DNA of 64,000 nt, from the NCBI RefSeq assembly GCF_001968825.1, contig NZ_MIEU01000002.1:620001-684000 (forward strand), in the 5' to 3' direction. This DNA is from Tersicoccus sp. Bi-70. Lineage in GTDB: Bacteria; Actinomycetota; Actinomycetes; Actinomycetales; Micrococcaceae. Positions 1 through 9,623 of the stretch are shown here, piece after piece. Below the pieces are notes generated by a model, which worked only from the letters and a program-made list of their open reading frames with translations, was not told where the DNA came from and made no database searches. Position numbers and translations under genes: made by a program. Every line of letters begins with the position of its first letter. The stretch's first letter is position 1.

Positions 1-1127
1 CCCTGCGCAACGGCACCCTCATGCTGGCCAACGACAACAACTACCCCGGCAACGCGGCCCGGCACCCGGGCACGCCGGACGACACCGAGATGATCGTCAT
101 CGACCCGGCCGCCCGGGTCTCCGTTCCGGCGCACACGGCCACCGTGATCGGCCACCGCGGTGCGAGCGGCTACCGGCCCGAGCACACCCTGGCGGCCTAC
201 GAGCTGGCGATCCGGCAGTGCGCGGACGTCATCGAGCCCGACGTGGTGACCACGAAGGACGGCGTCCTCGTCGACCGGCACGAGCCGGAGATCAGCGGCA
301 CGACCGACGTCGCGAGCCACCCCGAGTTCGCCGACCGGCGCACCACGAAGACCGTCGACGGGACGAAGCTGACCGGCTGGTTCACCGAGGACTTCACGCT
401 CGCCGAGCTGCGCACCCTGCGCGCGGTCGAGCGGCTGCCGAAGGTGCGGCCGCAGAACACCGTCTACAACGGGATGTACCGGGTGCCGACCCTCGCCGAG
501 GTCCTCGACCTGGCTCGCCACTCGCGCACCTGCGCCGGCAAGCAGGTCGGCGTCGCACCGGAGACGAAGCACCCGACCTACTTCGCCTCCCTCGGGCTGC
601 CGCTCGAGGATCGCCTGGTCGCGGAGCTGACCGCGGCGGAGCTGAACCGCCCGCACGCCCCGGTGATCATCCAGAGCTTCGAGACCCGCAACCTCAAGGC
701 ACTGAACCGGAAGACCCCGGTGACGCTGAGCCAGCTCGTCGACTGCTCGGGCGGGCCGTTCGACCTGACCGCCGCCGGCACCCCGCGCAGCTATGCGGAA
801 CTGATCACGGCGGCCGGGCTGCGGCAGATCGCCCGCTACGCCGACGACGTCAGCTTCTGCAAGGACGTCATGATCCCGCGCAACGCCGACGGCACCCTCG
901 GGACGCCGACCGCGGCGATCCGGGACGCGCACCGGGCGGGGCTCACGGTGACCGGCTGGACCTTCCGGCGCGAGAACCAGTTCCTGCCGGCCGACTTCCG
1001 GCGCGGGACCGACCCGGCGTCCCCCGGTGACCTGGTCGGCGAGATCCGCACCTTCCTCGATGCCGGGCTGGACAACGTGTTCACCGACAACCCGGACCTC
1101 GGCGTCCAGGCGGTCACCGGCCGCTGA
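1..1127 (+). CDS. C-terminal part of phytase-like esterase / glycerophosphodiester phosphodiesterase fusion (5' end outside window)
   Basis: The reading frame is open from base 3 to a TGA at 1125-1127 and has no start with a ribosome binding site, so the true start lies left of the window. The first ~35 codons (LANDNNYPG, then GTPDDTEMIVID) resemble the end of the esterase-like-activity-of-phytase domain. From about base 150 a GlpQ-like GDPD domain begins: GHRGASGYRPEHT, then EPDVVTTKDG and RHEPEI, the usual metal and catalytic region, ending in TDNPDLG. GDPDs hydrolyse glycerophosphodiesters to glycerol-3-phosphate and an alcohol. The fusion would suit a secreted phosphate- or lipid-scavenging enzyme, but any signal peptide is not visible. 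The GDPD assignment is firm; the fused upstream domain is inferred from a short tail. Confidence 0.85.
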   Translation, partial: LRNGTLMLANDNNYPGNAARHPGTPDDTEMIVIDPAARVSVPAHTATVIGHRGASGYRPEHTLAAYELAIRQCADVIEPDVVTTKDGVLVDRHEPEISGTTDVASHPEFADRRTTKTVDGTKLTGWFTEDFTLAELRTLRAVERLPKVRPQNTVYNGMYRVPTLAEVLDLARHSRTCAGKQVGVAPETKHPTYFASLGLPLEDRLVAELTAAELNRPHAPVIIQSFETRNLKALNRKTPVTLSQLVDCSGGPFDLTAAGTPRSYAELITAAGLRQIARYADDVSFCKDVMIPRNADGTLGTPTAAIRDAHRAGLTVTGWTFRRENQFLPADFRRGTDPASPGDLVGEIRTFLDAGLDNVFTDNPDLGVQAVTGR

Positions 1128-1143
1128 CATCCGGCAGGCCTGC

Positions 1144-1181
1144 CACGGGCCGGCGGAGGCATCGCCCTCCGCCGGTCCGTG
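1144..1181 (+). terminator. Hairpin terminator after the GDPD gene
   Basis: A near-perfect inverted repeat of about 15-16 bp (core arms CCGGCGGAGG at 1150-1159 and CCTCCGCCGG at 1166-1175, loop of 6 nt) sits 17 nt after the stop. There is no U-tract, as is common in high-GC actinobacteria. Confidence 0.65.
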
Positions 1182-1237
1182 GTGCGTCGTCGGTCCGATG
1201 AGCCGGCGGCGCGTCGGCTTCCGTCGGTGCGGGGACG

Positions 1238-1243
1238 TAGCCT
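1238..1243 (+). promoter_or_regulatory. -10 box for rarA, probable leaderless promoter
   Basis: TAGCCT ends 7 nt before the GTG at 1251, which would put the transcription start at or next to the first codon. A clear -35 box is not seen. Confidence 0.45.
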
Positions 1244-1250
1244 GAAGGAC

Positions 1251-2660
1251 GTGCAGGATCTCTTCAGCGCCGCCTCCGACGACGAGTCCGACGACGACGT
1301 CGTCGCCCCGCGACGCGGCCGTGAGCGGCAGCCCCTGGCCGTGCGCATGCGCCCGCGCAGCGTCGAGGAGATCGTCGGGCAGCAGCACCTGCTCCGTGAC
1401 GGCTCACCCCTGCGGGTGCTCTCCGGCAGCCAGGCGGGCCCCACCGGCCCCTCCTCGGTGATCCTGTGGGGGCCTCCCGGGACCGGCAAGACCACCATCG
1501 CGAACGTCATCGCCCGCGCCGGCGGCCGCCGCTTCGTCGAACTCTCCGCCATCACCGCCGGCGTCAAGGACGTGCGGAAGGTGATGGACGACGCCCTGAC
1601 CAACCGGGACCTGCACGGCACCACGACCGTGCTCTTCCTCGACGAGATCCACCGGTTCAACAAGGCCCAGCAGGATGCGCTGCTGCCCGGCGTCGAGAAC
1701 CGGTGGGTCGTGCTCGTCGCCGCCACCACCGAGAACCCGTCCTTCTCCGTGGTGTCCCCGCTGCTGTCCCGCTCGCTCCTGCTGACCCTGCGGTCGCTCA
1801 CGGACGAGGACATCACCGGCCTGCTGCGCCGCGCGGTGGCGGACCCGCGGGGCCTGGACGGGACCGTCGCCGTCGACGACGACGCGATGGATCACCTCGT
1901 GCGCCTGGCCGGCGGCGACGCGCGGCGGGGGCTGACCTCGCTCGAGGCGGCGGCCGGCGTGGCCTTCGCCGAGGCCGTCGAGGCACGCGCGGGTGGGGCC
2001 GAGGAGGACGAGGACGGTCCCATCGCGGTCACCCTCCACCACGCCGAGCAGGCCCTCGACAAGGCGTCCGTGCGCTACGACCGGGCCGGGGACGGGCACT
2101 ACGACGTCGCCAGCGCGCTGATCAAGTCGATCCGCGGCTCCGACGTCGACGCCGCCCTGCACTACCTGGCGCGGATGGTCGAGGCGGGGGAGGACCCCCG
2201 GTTCATCGCCCGGCGCCTGGTGATCTCCGCGTCCGAGGACGTCGGCATGGCGGACCCCTCCGCGCTGCAGACCGCCGTCGCCGCCGCCCAGGCCGTGCAG
2301 CTGATCGGCATGCCCGAGGGCAGGATCGTCCTCGCCGAGGCCGTCGTCCACCTCGCGACCGCGCCGAAGTCCAACGCCGCCTACCTCGGCATCGACGCCG
2401 CGATCGCCGACATCCGCGCCGGCCGGGGACAGTCCGTGCCGGCGCACCTGCGCGATGCGCACTACCCGGGGGCGAAGCAACTCGGCCACGGCAAGGGCTA
2501 CCGGTACAGCCACGACGCCCCGCACGGGGTGGCCGCCCAGCAGTACGCGCCGGACGACCTGGTGGGACGCGAGTACTACCAGCCGACCGATCGCGGCGTC
2601 GAGCGCGACATCGGGGCCCGCCTGGACCGGCTGAGGCAGATCCTGCGCGGACGGAACTGA
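1251..2660 (+). CDS. rarA: Replication-associated recombination protein A (RarA/MgsA AAA+ ATPase)
   Basis: A 469-residue clamp-loader-like AAA+ ATPase that acts at stalled replication forks. Walker A GPPGTGKT ends near K80, Walker [10 protein letters not shown] has D131, and the C-terminal half has the RarA tetramerisation region with [18 protein letters not shown]. The frame is open from 1179, but GTG 1251 is preferred: it gives VQDLFSAA, a normal RarA start, and lies just after a TAGCCT box. A gap separates it from rpsD, so it is probably monocistronic. Residues 6-20 are rich in Asp, a likely flexible segment. Confidence 0.95.
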   Translation: MQDLFSAASDDESDDDVVAPRRGRERQPLAVRMRPRSVEEIVGQQHLLRDGSPLRVLSGSQAGPTGPSSVILWGPPGTGKTTIANVIARAGGRRFVELSAITAGVKDVRKVMDDALTNRDLHGTTTVLFLDEIHRFNKAQQDALLPGVENRWVVLVAATTENPSFSVVSPLLSRSLLLTLRSLTDEDITGLLRRAVADPRGLDGTVAVDDDAMDHLVRLAGGDARRGLTSLEAAAGVAFAEAVEARAGGAEEDEDGPIAVTLHHAEQALDKASVRYDRAGDGHYDVASALIKSIRGSDVDAALHYLARMVEAGEDPRFIARRLVISASEDVGMADPSALQTAVAAAQAVQLIGMPEGRIVLAEAVVHLATAPKSNAAYLGIDAAIADIRAGRGQSVPAHLRDAHYPGAKQLGHGKGYRYSHDAPHGVAAQQYAPDDLVGREYYQPTDRGVERDIGARLDRLRQILRGRN

Positions 2661-2983
2661 CGCGTCATCAGGACCGTCCCGCCCCGGCGGAGGGAACGGG
2701 GCCGGTGGGGTAGGATGGACCGGTTGGCTGGCAAGCCACCACACCTCCTGGCGTTCGAACCCGGTGATGAACCGGGCCCGAATCCATGGGCGCGTGGCGG
2801 TTGTAGCACGGGTAGCGGCTGCTCCACGCTCTCCGCTCCACGGCCGGACGGAACGACATCGACGACCCAGGTCGCCGGCGACGCGCCGACCGGACCGCGA
2901 CGGAGGCCAGACCACACAGACATGAGTCGACCGATCCGCAGTTTCTGCGTCTCGGCCGGCCACCGCAACCATGAAAGGTAGAC
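2661..2983 (+). promoter_or_regulatory. rpsD promoter and long structured leader
   Basis: This gap holds a -10 box TAGGAT at 2711-2716, predicting a start near 2723 and a leader of about 260 nt. The leader opens with a hairpin at 2722-2740 (GGT/GGCT arms with one bulge) and carries a second at 2760-2776 (CCCGGT/ACCGGG, 5-nt loop). A leader this long before a monocistronic S4 gene suggests autoregulation by S4, which is known in other bacteria through unrelated RNA structures; here it is inference. No gene is seen. Confidence 0.4.
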
Positions 2984-3610
2984 GTGACTGCACAAGCACG
3001 TGTGCGCCGCCAGGCGCGCAAGTCCCGAGCCCTCGGGATCGCCCTGACGCCGAAGGCCGCCAAGTACTTCGAGCGTCGTCCGTACCCGCCGGGTGAGCAC
3101 GGTCGTGCCCGCCGCAAGCAGGACTCCGACTACGCGGTCCGCCTGCGCGAGAAGCAGCGCCTGCGCGCCCAGTACGGCATCCGCGAGAAGCAGCTGGAGC
3201 GGGTCTTCGTCGAGGCTCGCCGCACCAGCGGCCTGACCGGTGAAAACCTCATCGAGCTGCTCGAGATGCGTCTGGACGCCCTCGTCCTGCGTTCCGGCTT
3301 CGCCCGGACCATGGCTCAGGCCCGCCAGATGGTCACCCACCGCCACATCATGGTGGACGGCCGTCGCGTGGACATCCCCTCGTTCCGCGTGAAGGAGGGT
3401 CAGACCATCCACGTGCACGAGCGCAGTGAGACGATGACCCCCTTCCAGGTCGCCGCCGCGGGTGCACACCGCGACGTGCTGCCGACGCTGCCGGGATACC
3501 TGGACGTCTCGCTGGAGAAGCTGCAGGCCCGCCTCGTGCGGCGCCCGAAGCGCTCCGAGGTCCCCGTGACCTGCGAGGAGCAGCTGGTCGTCGAGTACTA
3601 CGCTCGCTGA
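2984..3610 (+). CDS. rpsD: 30S ribosomal protein S4
   Basis: A 208-residue primary 16S rRNA-binding protein of the 30S body. The zinc-free N terminus ([21 protein letters not shown], then [15 protein letters not shown]) is the form found in Micrococcaceae. The S4 RNA-binding domain runs from about residue 94 ([16 protein letters not shown]) to 150, and the protein ends [17 protein letters not shown] 2984 follows GAAAGG at 2973-2978. It stands apart from the alpha operon and is followed by a strong terminator, so it is transcribed alone. Confidence 0.98.
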   Translation: MTAQARVRRQARKSRALGIALTPKAAKYFERRPYPPGEHGRARRKQDSDYAVRLREKQRLRAQYGIREKQLERVFVEARRTSGLTGENLIELLEMRLDALVLRSGFARTMAQARQMVTHRHIMVDGRRVDIPSFRVKEGQTIHVHERSETMTPFQVAAAGAHRDVLPTLPGYLDVSLEKLQARLVRRPKRSEVPVTCEEQLVVEYYAR

Positions 3611-3631
3611 CCCGCACTCCCACGAAGCACC

Positions 3632-3665
3632 CGAACAGCCCGCGGCTCACGCCGCGGGCTGTTCG
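3632..3665 (+). terminator. rpsD terminator hairpin
   Basis: A perfect 15-bp stem (arms 3632-3646 and 3651-3665) with loop TCAC lies 22 nt after the rpsD stop. It has no U-tract but is very stable. Confidence 0.8.
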
Positions 3666-3711
3666 TGCTCCGGGCCACCCGCCACTGTTCGTCGCTCCAC
3701 GGCCCACGATC

Positions 3712-3717
3712 TAGAGT
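3712..3717 (+). promoter_or_regulatory. -10 box for the DUF948-alaS-aro operon
   Basis: TAGAGT lies 79 nt before the DUF948 start and after the rpsD terminator. It is the only convincing promoter before the long overlapping gene run to aroB. Confidence 0.45.
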
Positions 3718-3796
3718 GGACCGGGGCCGTCGCCGTCGCAGCGGACGGCACACGAGAGCGCAGGGCAGAGGCGTCCGCACGACCCGAGGAGAGACG

Positions 3797-4183
3797 ATGA
3801 CTGGTGGTGACATCGCCGGGCTGATCGCCGCCGGCGTTTTCGCCGTGCTCGTCATCCTCCTGGCGGTCCCGATCCTCAAGCTCGGCGCGGTGTTCGACGA
3901 GGCGCGGCGCGCCATCCGTGGCGTCAGTGACGAGACGACGCCCCTGCTGCAGGAGGTCACCGGCACCGTCGTGACCACCCACGAGCAGTTGCGCCGCGTC
4001 GACGACATCTCCCGACACCTCGCGGCCACCGCCGCGAGCCTCTCGGCCCTCTCGGCCAGCGTCGCCGCCCTGATCGGCACGCCCCTCGGTCGGCTGGCCG
4101 CCCTCGGGCAGCGCCGTCGCACCGCACGCGACGCGCGCCAGGGCGCCGGCGGCACCGTGCCGCCGCAGCCGCCCACCGTCTGA
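3797..4183 (+). CDS. DUF948 domain-containing membrane protein
   Basis: A 128-residue protein with one N-terminal membrane segment (about residues 5-30, IAGLIAAGVFAVLVILLAVPIL), then an amphipathic helical stretch (about 35-95) with the repeated DUF948 pattern LLQEVTGTVVTTHEQLRRVDDISRHLAATA. Function unknown; DUF948 proteins are membrane-anchored coiled coils often encoded beside alaS in actinobacteria. ATG 3797 is chosen over a longer frame because GAGGAGAG precedes it. It is 41 nt before alaS and probably in its operon. Confidence 0.85.
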   Translation: MTGGDIAGLIAAGVFAVLVILLAVPILKLGAVFDEARRAIRGVSDETTPLLQEVTGTVVTTHEQLRRVDDISRHLAATAASLSALSASVAALIGTPLGRLAALGQRRRTARDARQGAGGTVPPQPPTV

Positions 4184-4224
4184 CCCCTCCTCATCCCGAC
4201 CACGCGAAGGACCGCCCTCCGACC

Positions 4225-6903
4225 ATGAAGACTCACGAGATCACCGATCGCTGGAAGTCGTTCTTCGCCACGCGCGGGCACGAGGTGGTGCCCTCGGCGT
4301 CGCTGGTCTCGTCGGACCCGACCGTGATGTTCAACATCGCCGGCATGGTGCCGTTCATCCCGTACCTGACCGGCCGGCAGACTCCGCCCTGGTCGCGGGC
4401 CACCAGCGTGCAGAAGTGCATCCGCACCCTGGACATCGACGAGGTCGGCAAGACCGCCCGCCACGGCACCTTCTTCCAGATGGCCGGCAACTTCTCCTTC
4501 GGCGACTACTTCAAGGAAGGCGCGATCACGTTCGCGTGGGAGCTGCTGACCACCCCGGTGGCCGACGGCGGCTTCGGGCTGGACCCCGAGCGGCTCTGGG
4601 TCACCGTGTACCTGGACGACGACGAGGCGGCCTCCATCTGGCAGGACAAGATCGGCGTTCCCGCCGAGCGGATCCAGCGCCTCGGCATGGAGGACAACTA
4701 CTGGCACACCGGCCAGCCCGGCCCCGCCGGCCCGGACTCGGAGATCTTCTACGACCGCGGTGAGCAGTACGGCGTCGGCGGCGGCCCGGAGGCCAACGAC
4801 ACCCGGTACATCGAGATCTGGAACCTCGTGTTCATGCAGTACCAGCGGGGTGAGGGCAGCGGGTACGACTTCCCGATCCTCGGGGAGCTGCCGAAGAAGA
4901 ACATCGACACCGGTCTCGGCGTCGAGCGGCTCGCCATGATCCTGCAGGGCGTCGAGAACATGTACGAGACGGACCAGGTCCGTCCCGTGCTCGACGCCGC
5001 CGCCCGCCTGTCCGGCAAGGAGTACACCTCCACCGAGGACAGGAACGACCCGTCGTACGACGACGACGTGCGGCTGCGCGTGGTCGCGGACCACGTCCGG
5101 TCCGCCCTGATGCTCATCGCCGACGGCGTCTCGCCCTCCAACGAGGGCCGCGGCTACATCCTGCGGCGCCTGATCCGCCGCGCGGTGCGTGCCATGCGCC
5201 TGCTCGGCGTCGAGCAGCCCTGCCTGCCCGAGCTGCTGCCCGCCTCCCGGGACGCCATGAAGGGCACCTACCCCGAGGTCGAGGCCGACTTCGCGCGGAT
5301 CAGCCGCATCGCGTACGCCGAGGAGAAGGCGTTCCTGCGCACCATCGCCTCGGGCACGGCCCGGCTGGACGAGGCCGTCTCGGCCTCCCGCGCTGCCGGC
5401 ACCCCGCTGTCCGGCCAGGACGCGTTCAGCCTGCACGACACGTACGGTTTCCCGATCGACCTGACCCTCGAGATGGCGGCCGAGGCCGGGCTGAGCGTCG
5501 ACGAGACCGGATTCCGCACGCTGATGGCGGAGCAGCGCGACCGCGCCCGCGCCGACGCCAAGGGCAAGAAGTCCGGCGGCGTGGACCTGAGCGTCTACCG
5601 GGACCTGCTGTCCGAGGGTGGCACCACCTTCACGGGCTACGACGAGCTGACCACCGGGTCGCGCGTGCGCAGCCTGATCAGCGACGGAGTGCTCAGCGGC
5701 AGCGCCCGCGCCGGCGAGCAGATCGAGATCGTTCTCGAGGAGACCCCGTTCTACGCCGAGGGCGGTGGCCAGGCGGCCGACACCGGCCTGATCACCGGTG
5801 ACGGCTGGGTCCTCGAGGTGACCGACGTGCAGGCCCCGGTCAAGGGGCTGAGCGTGCACAAGGCGATCGTCCGCGAGGGCGAGGTCTACCCGGGTGCGGT
5901 GGCGACGGCCGACGTGGACCGGGAGCGACGCCGAGCCGGCGAGCAGGCGCACACCGGCACCCACCTCGTCCACGCGGCCCTGCACCAGGTGCTCGGGCCC
6001 GAGGCCCTGCAGCGCGGCTCCTTCAACAAGGCCGGCTACCTGCGGTTCGACTTCGCATGGGGCGAGCAGATGTCGGCCGCCGCCCGCAGCGAGGTCGAGG
6101 AGGTCAGCAACCTCGCGATCCGGGGCAATCACGACGTCATCACCCGCGTGATGCCGCTGGCCGAGGCGAAGGCGCTGGGCGCCACCGCCCTCTTCGGCGA
6201 GAACTACGGCGACACCGTGCGCGTCGTCGAGATCGACGGCGCCTGGTCCCGCGAGCTCTGCGGTGGCACGCACGTCGACTCGACGTCCCTGATCGGCTCG
6301 CTCACCCTGCTCGGCGAGCAGTCCGTCGGCTCCGGCAACCGCCGCGTCGAGGCGTTCGTCGGCATGGAGGCGTTCCGGCACATGGCCGCCGAGCGGGCCC
6401 TGGTCACCGAGCTCTCCGACATGCTCAAGGTGCCCTCCCCGCAGCTGCCCGAGCGGCTCGCCGCGACCCTGACCAGGCTCAAGGCCGTGGAGAAGGAGCT
6501 CGACCGGCTGCGCGCCGCGTCGCTCGCCGCGTCCGCCGCGGCCCTGGTCGACAGGGCGCAGGACGTCGACGGCGTGCGCCTGATCGCGCACGACGCCGGG
6601 CAGGTCTCCGGTGCCGACGACCTGCGCACCCTCGCGCTGGACCTGCGCTCCCGGCTCGGGTCCGGCCCCGCCGTCGTCGCCCTCACCGGCGTCGCGAAGG
6701 ACCGGCCGCAGGTGCTCGTCGCGACCAACGAGGCCGCGCGCACCGCCGGCGTGAAGGCCGGTGCGCTCGTGCGCACCGCGGCGGGCGTGCTCGGCGGCGG
6801 CGGTGGCGGCAAGGACGACATCGCGCAGGGCGGCGGATCCGACGCCGCGAGGATCCCGGCGGCGCTGGCCGCCGTCCGCGACGCCGTGGCGGGACGTGCG
6901 TGA
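4225..6903 (+). CDS. alaS: Alanyl-tRNA synthetase
   Basis: An 892-residue class II synthetase that charges tRNA-Ala. In order: catalytic core (MKTHEITDRWKSFFATRGH, TARHGTFFQMAGNFSFGDYFK), tRNA-recognition region, editing domain with the zinc motif H576-TGT-H580 and C679-GGT-H683, and the C-Ala domain ending in a glycine-rich stretch LGGGGGGKDD. ATG 4225 follows GAAGGA. Its stop overlaps the ruvX start by 4 nt. No T-box or other leader is seen before it. Confidence 0.98.
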   Translation: MKTHEITDRWKSFFATRGHEVVPSASLVSSDPTVMFNIAGMVPFIPYLTGRQTPPWSRATSVQKCIRTLDIDEVGKTARHGTFFQMAGNFSFGDYFKEGAITFAWELLTTPVADGGFGLDPERLWVTVYLDDDEAASIWQDKIGVPAERIQRLGMEDNYWHTGQPGPAGPDSEIFYDRGEQYGVGGGPEANDTRYIEIWNLVFMQYQRGEGSGYDFPILGELPKKNIDTGLGVERLAMILQGVENMYETDQVRPVLDAAARLSGKEYTSTEDRNDPSYDDDVRLRVVADHVRSALMLIADGVSPSNEGRGYILRRLIRRAVRAMRLLGVEQPCLPELLPASRDAMKGTYPEVEADFARISRIAYAEEKAFLRTIASGTARLDEAVSASRAAGTPLSGQDAFSLHDTYGFPIDLTLEMAAEAGLSVDETGFRTLMAEQRDRARADAKGKKSGGVDLSVYRDLLSEGGTTFTGYDELTTGSRVRSLISDGVLSGSARAGEQIEIVLEETPFYAEGGGQAADTGLITGDGWVLEVTDVQAPVKGLSVHKAIVREGEVYPGAVATADVDRERRRAGEQAHTGTHLVHAALHQVLGPEALQRGSFNKAGYLRFDFAWGEQMSAAARSEVEEVSNLAIRGNHDVITRVMPLAEAKALGATALFGENYGDTVRVVEIDGAWSRELCGGTHVDSTSLIGSLTLLGEQSVGSGNRRVEAFVGMEAFRHMAAERALVTELSDMLKVPSPQLPERLAATLTRLKAVEKELDRLRAASLAASAAALVDRAQDVDGVRLIAHDAGQVSGADDLRTLALDLRSRLGSGPAVVALTGVAKDRPQVLVATNEAARTAGVKAGALVRTAAGVLGGGGGGKDDIAQGGGSDAARIPAALAAVRDAVAGRA

Positions 6904-7448
6904 CCGGTCCGGATGAGCCCGCCGTCGTCACGGGCGTGCGGCTCGGCGTGGACGTCGGCGCCGTGCGCGTGGGCGTCGCCGCCAGCGACCCGCACTTGAT
7001 CCTCGCGACACCGGTCGCCACGGTGCCCCGCGACACGGGTGCCGAGAGCGACATTGCGACTATTGTGGGCGAGATACTGGCGCGCGACGCCGTCGGCGTG
7101 TTCGTCGGACTGCCGCGCACCCTCGCGGGGGAGGAAGGATCGAGTGCGCGGATGGCCCGGGACTACGCCCAGCGCCTCGCCGACCGACTCGCGGATCAGC
7201 GTGGGCCGGATGCCCCCTCGGTGGAGGTGCGGCTCATCGACGAGCGACTGACCACCGTGTCCGCCCACCGCTCCCTGCATGCCGCGGGCCTGCCGATGAA
7301 GAAGCACCGCAGCCGGGTCGACCAGGTCGCCGCCATCGGTATCCTGCAGCAGGCCCTGGACGGGCTGCGCGCGGGCCGACACCCTGGTGAACTCGTCCTC
7401 CCGACCACCCCGGCGGAGACCCCGCCCGATGATGGAGACCGTTCGTGA
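6900..7448 (+). CDS. ruvX: Holliday junction resolvase-like protein RuvX/YqgF
   Basis: A 182-residue RNase H-fold nuclease of the YqgF family, implicated in 16S rRNA 5'-end processing and resolution of DNA junctions. The first acidic motif is LGVDVGAVRVGVA near residues 14-26, followed by VGLPRTLAGEEG, LIDERLTTVSAHR and the last acidic region HRSRVDQVAAI. GTG 6900 overlaps the alaS stop (GTGA), and its own stop overlaps mltG the same way, implying translational coupling. Confidence 0.95.
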   Translation: MTGPDEPAVVTGVRLGVDVGAVRVGVAASDPHLILATPVATVPRDTGAESDIATIVGEILARDAVGVFVGLPRTLAGEEGSSARMARDYAQRLADRLADQRGPDAPSVEVRLIDERLTTVSAHRSLHAAGLPMKKHRSRVDQVAAIGILQQALDGLRAGRHPGELVLPTTPAETPPDDGDRS

Positions 7449-8629
7449 GCCATCTCTCCCACGGCCGATCCGAGGACACCAGCACCGGTTCCCTGGACGC
7501 CATCCCCGGCTTCGGCCCCGACGACGACGACAGCCGGCCCCGCGATCGCCGTGCCCGGCCGCCGCGACGCGTACGTCGTCGTCGCACCGTCGTCGTCCTC
7601 GCCGCCGTCGCGCTCGTGACGGCGGCCATCGTCGTGCTCACCACGACGCTCGTGCTGCCGTTCATGGCCCGGTTCCAGACCCCGGACTACCCCGGCCCCG
7701 GCAAGGACTCCGCGATCGTCACGGTCGCCAAGGGCGACACCAACCAGGCGATCGGTGCCACCCTCGTCCAGCAGGGCGTCATCGCCAGCTCCAAGGCCTT
7801 CAACGAGGCGCTCCAGAACGAGGGCGGGGGCAAGTTCATCCAGCCGGGCCAGTACCAGCTGAAGAAGGAGATGAAGGCCTCCGAGGCCCTGGCCGCGATG
7901 CTGGACACGAAGACCAGCGCCGTGCACTACGCGGCCGTGAACCAGAACCTGCGCCAGAGCGACGTCTTCGCCATCCTGGCCAAGGCGACGAGCCTCCCGG
8001 TGGCCCAGTTCCAGGCCCTCGCGAAGAACCCGCGCCAGTTCGGGCTGCCGGCGAAGGCGCCCAGCCTCGAGGGGTACCTGCACCCGGGTGAGTACCGGTT
8101 CGCCCTGGACGCGAAGCCGAAGGACATCATCAACCAGATGGTGGCCAGCACGAAGAAGTCGCTCACCGACGCCGGCGTCACCGACGCGAACGAGCAGTAC
8201 CGCCTGCTCACGATCGCGTCGATCATCGAGGCGGAGGCCGGCGAGGCCGACTACGGCAAGGTCTCCGGCGCGATCTACAACCGGCTCGGCCCGGACAACA
8301 AGGAGACCGCCGGTCGCCTCGACTCGGACGCCACGGTCAGCTACGGCCTCAACCGGCGCAGCTATCAGATCTCCAACGAGGAGAAGCAGGACACGAGCAA
8401 CAAGTACAACACCTTCGCCAATCCCGGGCTGCCGGTCGGGCCCATCGGATCACCCGGGGCCAAGGCGATCGCCGCCGCGAAGACCCCGCAGAAGGTGCCG
8501 TACTTCTACTGGGTGACCGTCAACCTGGACACCGGGGAGACGAAGTACGCGACGACGCTGGAGGAGCACCAGCGCAACGTGGACGAGTACACCGCCTGGT
8601 GCGGCGCCCACCCCGGCAAGTGCGACTGA
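7445..8629 (+). CDS. mltG: Endolytic peptidoglycan transglycosylase MltG
   Basis: A 394-residue membrane-anchored lytic transglycosylase that cuts nascent glycan strands and releases them from synthesis. A basic, Asp-rich cytoplasmic tail (1-57) precedes one membrane segment (about 60-83). LysM-like and YceG domains follow. The catalytic glutamate is E262 in IASIIEAEAGE; LDSDATVSYGL and NPGLPVGPIGSPG are family signatures. The GTG start overlaps ruvX by 4 nt. The protein ends with a short Cys-containing tail, [10 protein letters not shown]. Confidence 0.95.
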   Translation: MSHLSHGRSEDTSTGSLDAIPGFGPDDDDSRPRDRRARPPRRVRRRRTVVVLAAVALVTAAIVVLTTTLVLPFMARFQTPDYPGPGKDSAIVTVAKGDTNQAIGATLVQQGVIASSKAFNEALQNEGGGKFIQPGQYQLKKEMKASEALAAMLDTKTSAVHYAAVNQNLRQSDVFAILAKATSLPVAQFQALAKNPRQFGLPAKAPSLEGYLHPGEYRFALDAKPKDIINQMVASTKKSLTDAGVTDANEQYRLLTIASIIEAEAGEADYGKVSGAIYNRLGPDNKETAGRLDSDATVSYGLNRRSYQISNEEKQDTSNKYNTFANPGLPVGPIGSPGAKAIAAAKTPQKVPYFYWVTVNLDTGETKYATTLEEHQRNVDEYTAWCGAHPGKCD

Positions 8630-9594
8630 GCGCACCGGACCCGTCCGGGGCCGGCACGGCTGACGCCGCCGGCCCCGCGACGCCGACGTCAGCGCTGCCG
8701 GGGACGCCGTCCCGGCGCACGGCGGCGGTGCTCGGGCACCCCATCGGGCACTCGATGTCCCCGCCGATGCACACGGCCGCGTACCGCGTGCTCGAGGTCG
8801 CCGTGGACTACCGGGCGATCGACACGACCGTCGAGCAGCTCGACGACGTGCTCGCCCGCGTCCGCGCCGAGGACGGCTGGACCGGCCTGTCCGTGACGAT
8901 GCCCCTGAAGGCGGGCACGGCCGAGCGCGTCGACCGGCTCTCCGGCCGGGCCGAGGCGCTCGGCGTCGTGAACACGGTGACGATGTCCGGGCCCACCGGG
9001 GCCCGGGAACTGACCGGGCACAACACCGACGTCGCCGGGATCGTCAACGCCGTCACCCATGCCGGCGCCGGCTCGGGGCTGCGCGGTGCGATCCTCGGCG
9101 GGGGCGGCACCGCCACCGCGGCCGTCGCCGCCATGGCCGATCTGGACGCCCGCGAGGTCGACGTCTTCGTCCGCGACTCCTCCCGCGCCGCGAACGTCCG
9201 CCGGGTCGGCCGCAGGCTCGGCGTCGAGCTGACCTTCTGCGACTGGGACGACGCCGTCGACCGGCTCACCGAGGCGGACCTCGTCGTCGCCACCCTGCCC
9301 CCGCGCGGGGCGGACGGCCTCGCCGCCGCCATGGACCAGGCGCACACCCCCGTCCGTCCCGGTGCCGTGCTGCTGGACGCCGCCTACGATCCGTGGCCCT
9401 CGGCGCTGGCCGACCACTGGGCGCGGGCCGGCGGCGTCATCGTCCCGGGACTGGAGATGCTGCTGTACCAGGCGGTCGAGCAGGTGCGTCTCTTCGTCCC
9501 GGACCGGTTCGTGGCCGGGGCACCGGTGGGAACCGACGAGACGACGCTGGTGGATGCCATGTGTGACGCGGTGGGCCTGCCCCGACGCGGGTGA
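8620..9594 (+). CDS. aroE: Shikimate dehydrogenase (NADP+)
   Basis: A 324-residue enzyme that reduces 3-dehydroshikimate to shikimate. Substrate-binding SMSPPMH, catalytic K97 in SVTMPLKAG and D137 in HNTDVAG are present, as is a nucleotide-binding glycine loop [11 protein letters not shown] 8620 overlaps the end of mltG by 10 nt; a GTG at 8599 in the same frame is possible but adds only seven basic residues. The first 20-25 residues are Ala/Pro-rich and outside the fold. The stop is 29 nt before aroC. Confidence 0.93.
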   Translation: MRLSAPDPSGAGTADAAGPATPTSALPGTPSRRTAAVLGHPIGHSMSPPMHTAAYRVLEVAVDYRAIDTTVEQLDDVLARVRAEDGWTGLSVTMPLKAGTAERVDRLSGRAEALGVVNTVTMSGPTGARELTGHNTDVAGIVNAVTHAGAGSGLRGAILGGGGTATAAVAAMADLDAREVDVFVRDSSRAANVRRVGRRLGVELTFCDWDDAVDRLTEADLVVATLPPRGADGLAAAMDQAHTPVRPGAVLLDAAYDPWPSALADHWARAGGVIVPGLEMLLYQAVEQVRLFVPDRFVAGAPVGTDETTLVDAMCDAVGLPRRG

Positions 9595-9623
9595 GCGCTC
9601 CGACGCGTGAAAGGATGGCAGTC

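Noticed and set aside
2746-2776. tRNA-like GTTCGAACCC in the rpsD leader
   Set aside because: The flanking bases do not form a T-arm stem and there is no acceptor, D or anticodon arm.
3598-3707. Small reverse ORF over the rpsD terminator
   Set aside because: Explained by the perfect hairpin and shadow coding of rpsD.
3598-6591. 997-codon reverse-strand open frame opposite alaS
   Set aside because: Antisense shadow of a clear alaS gene, with biased Gly/Asp/Val/His composition.
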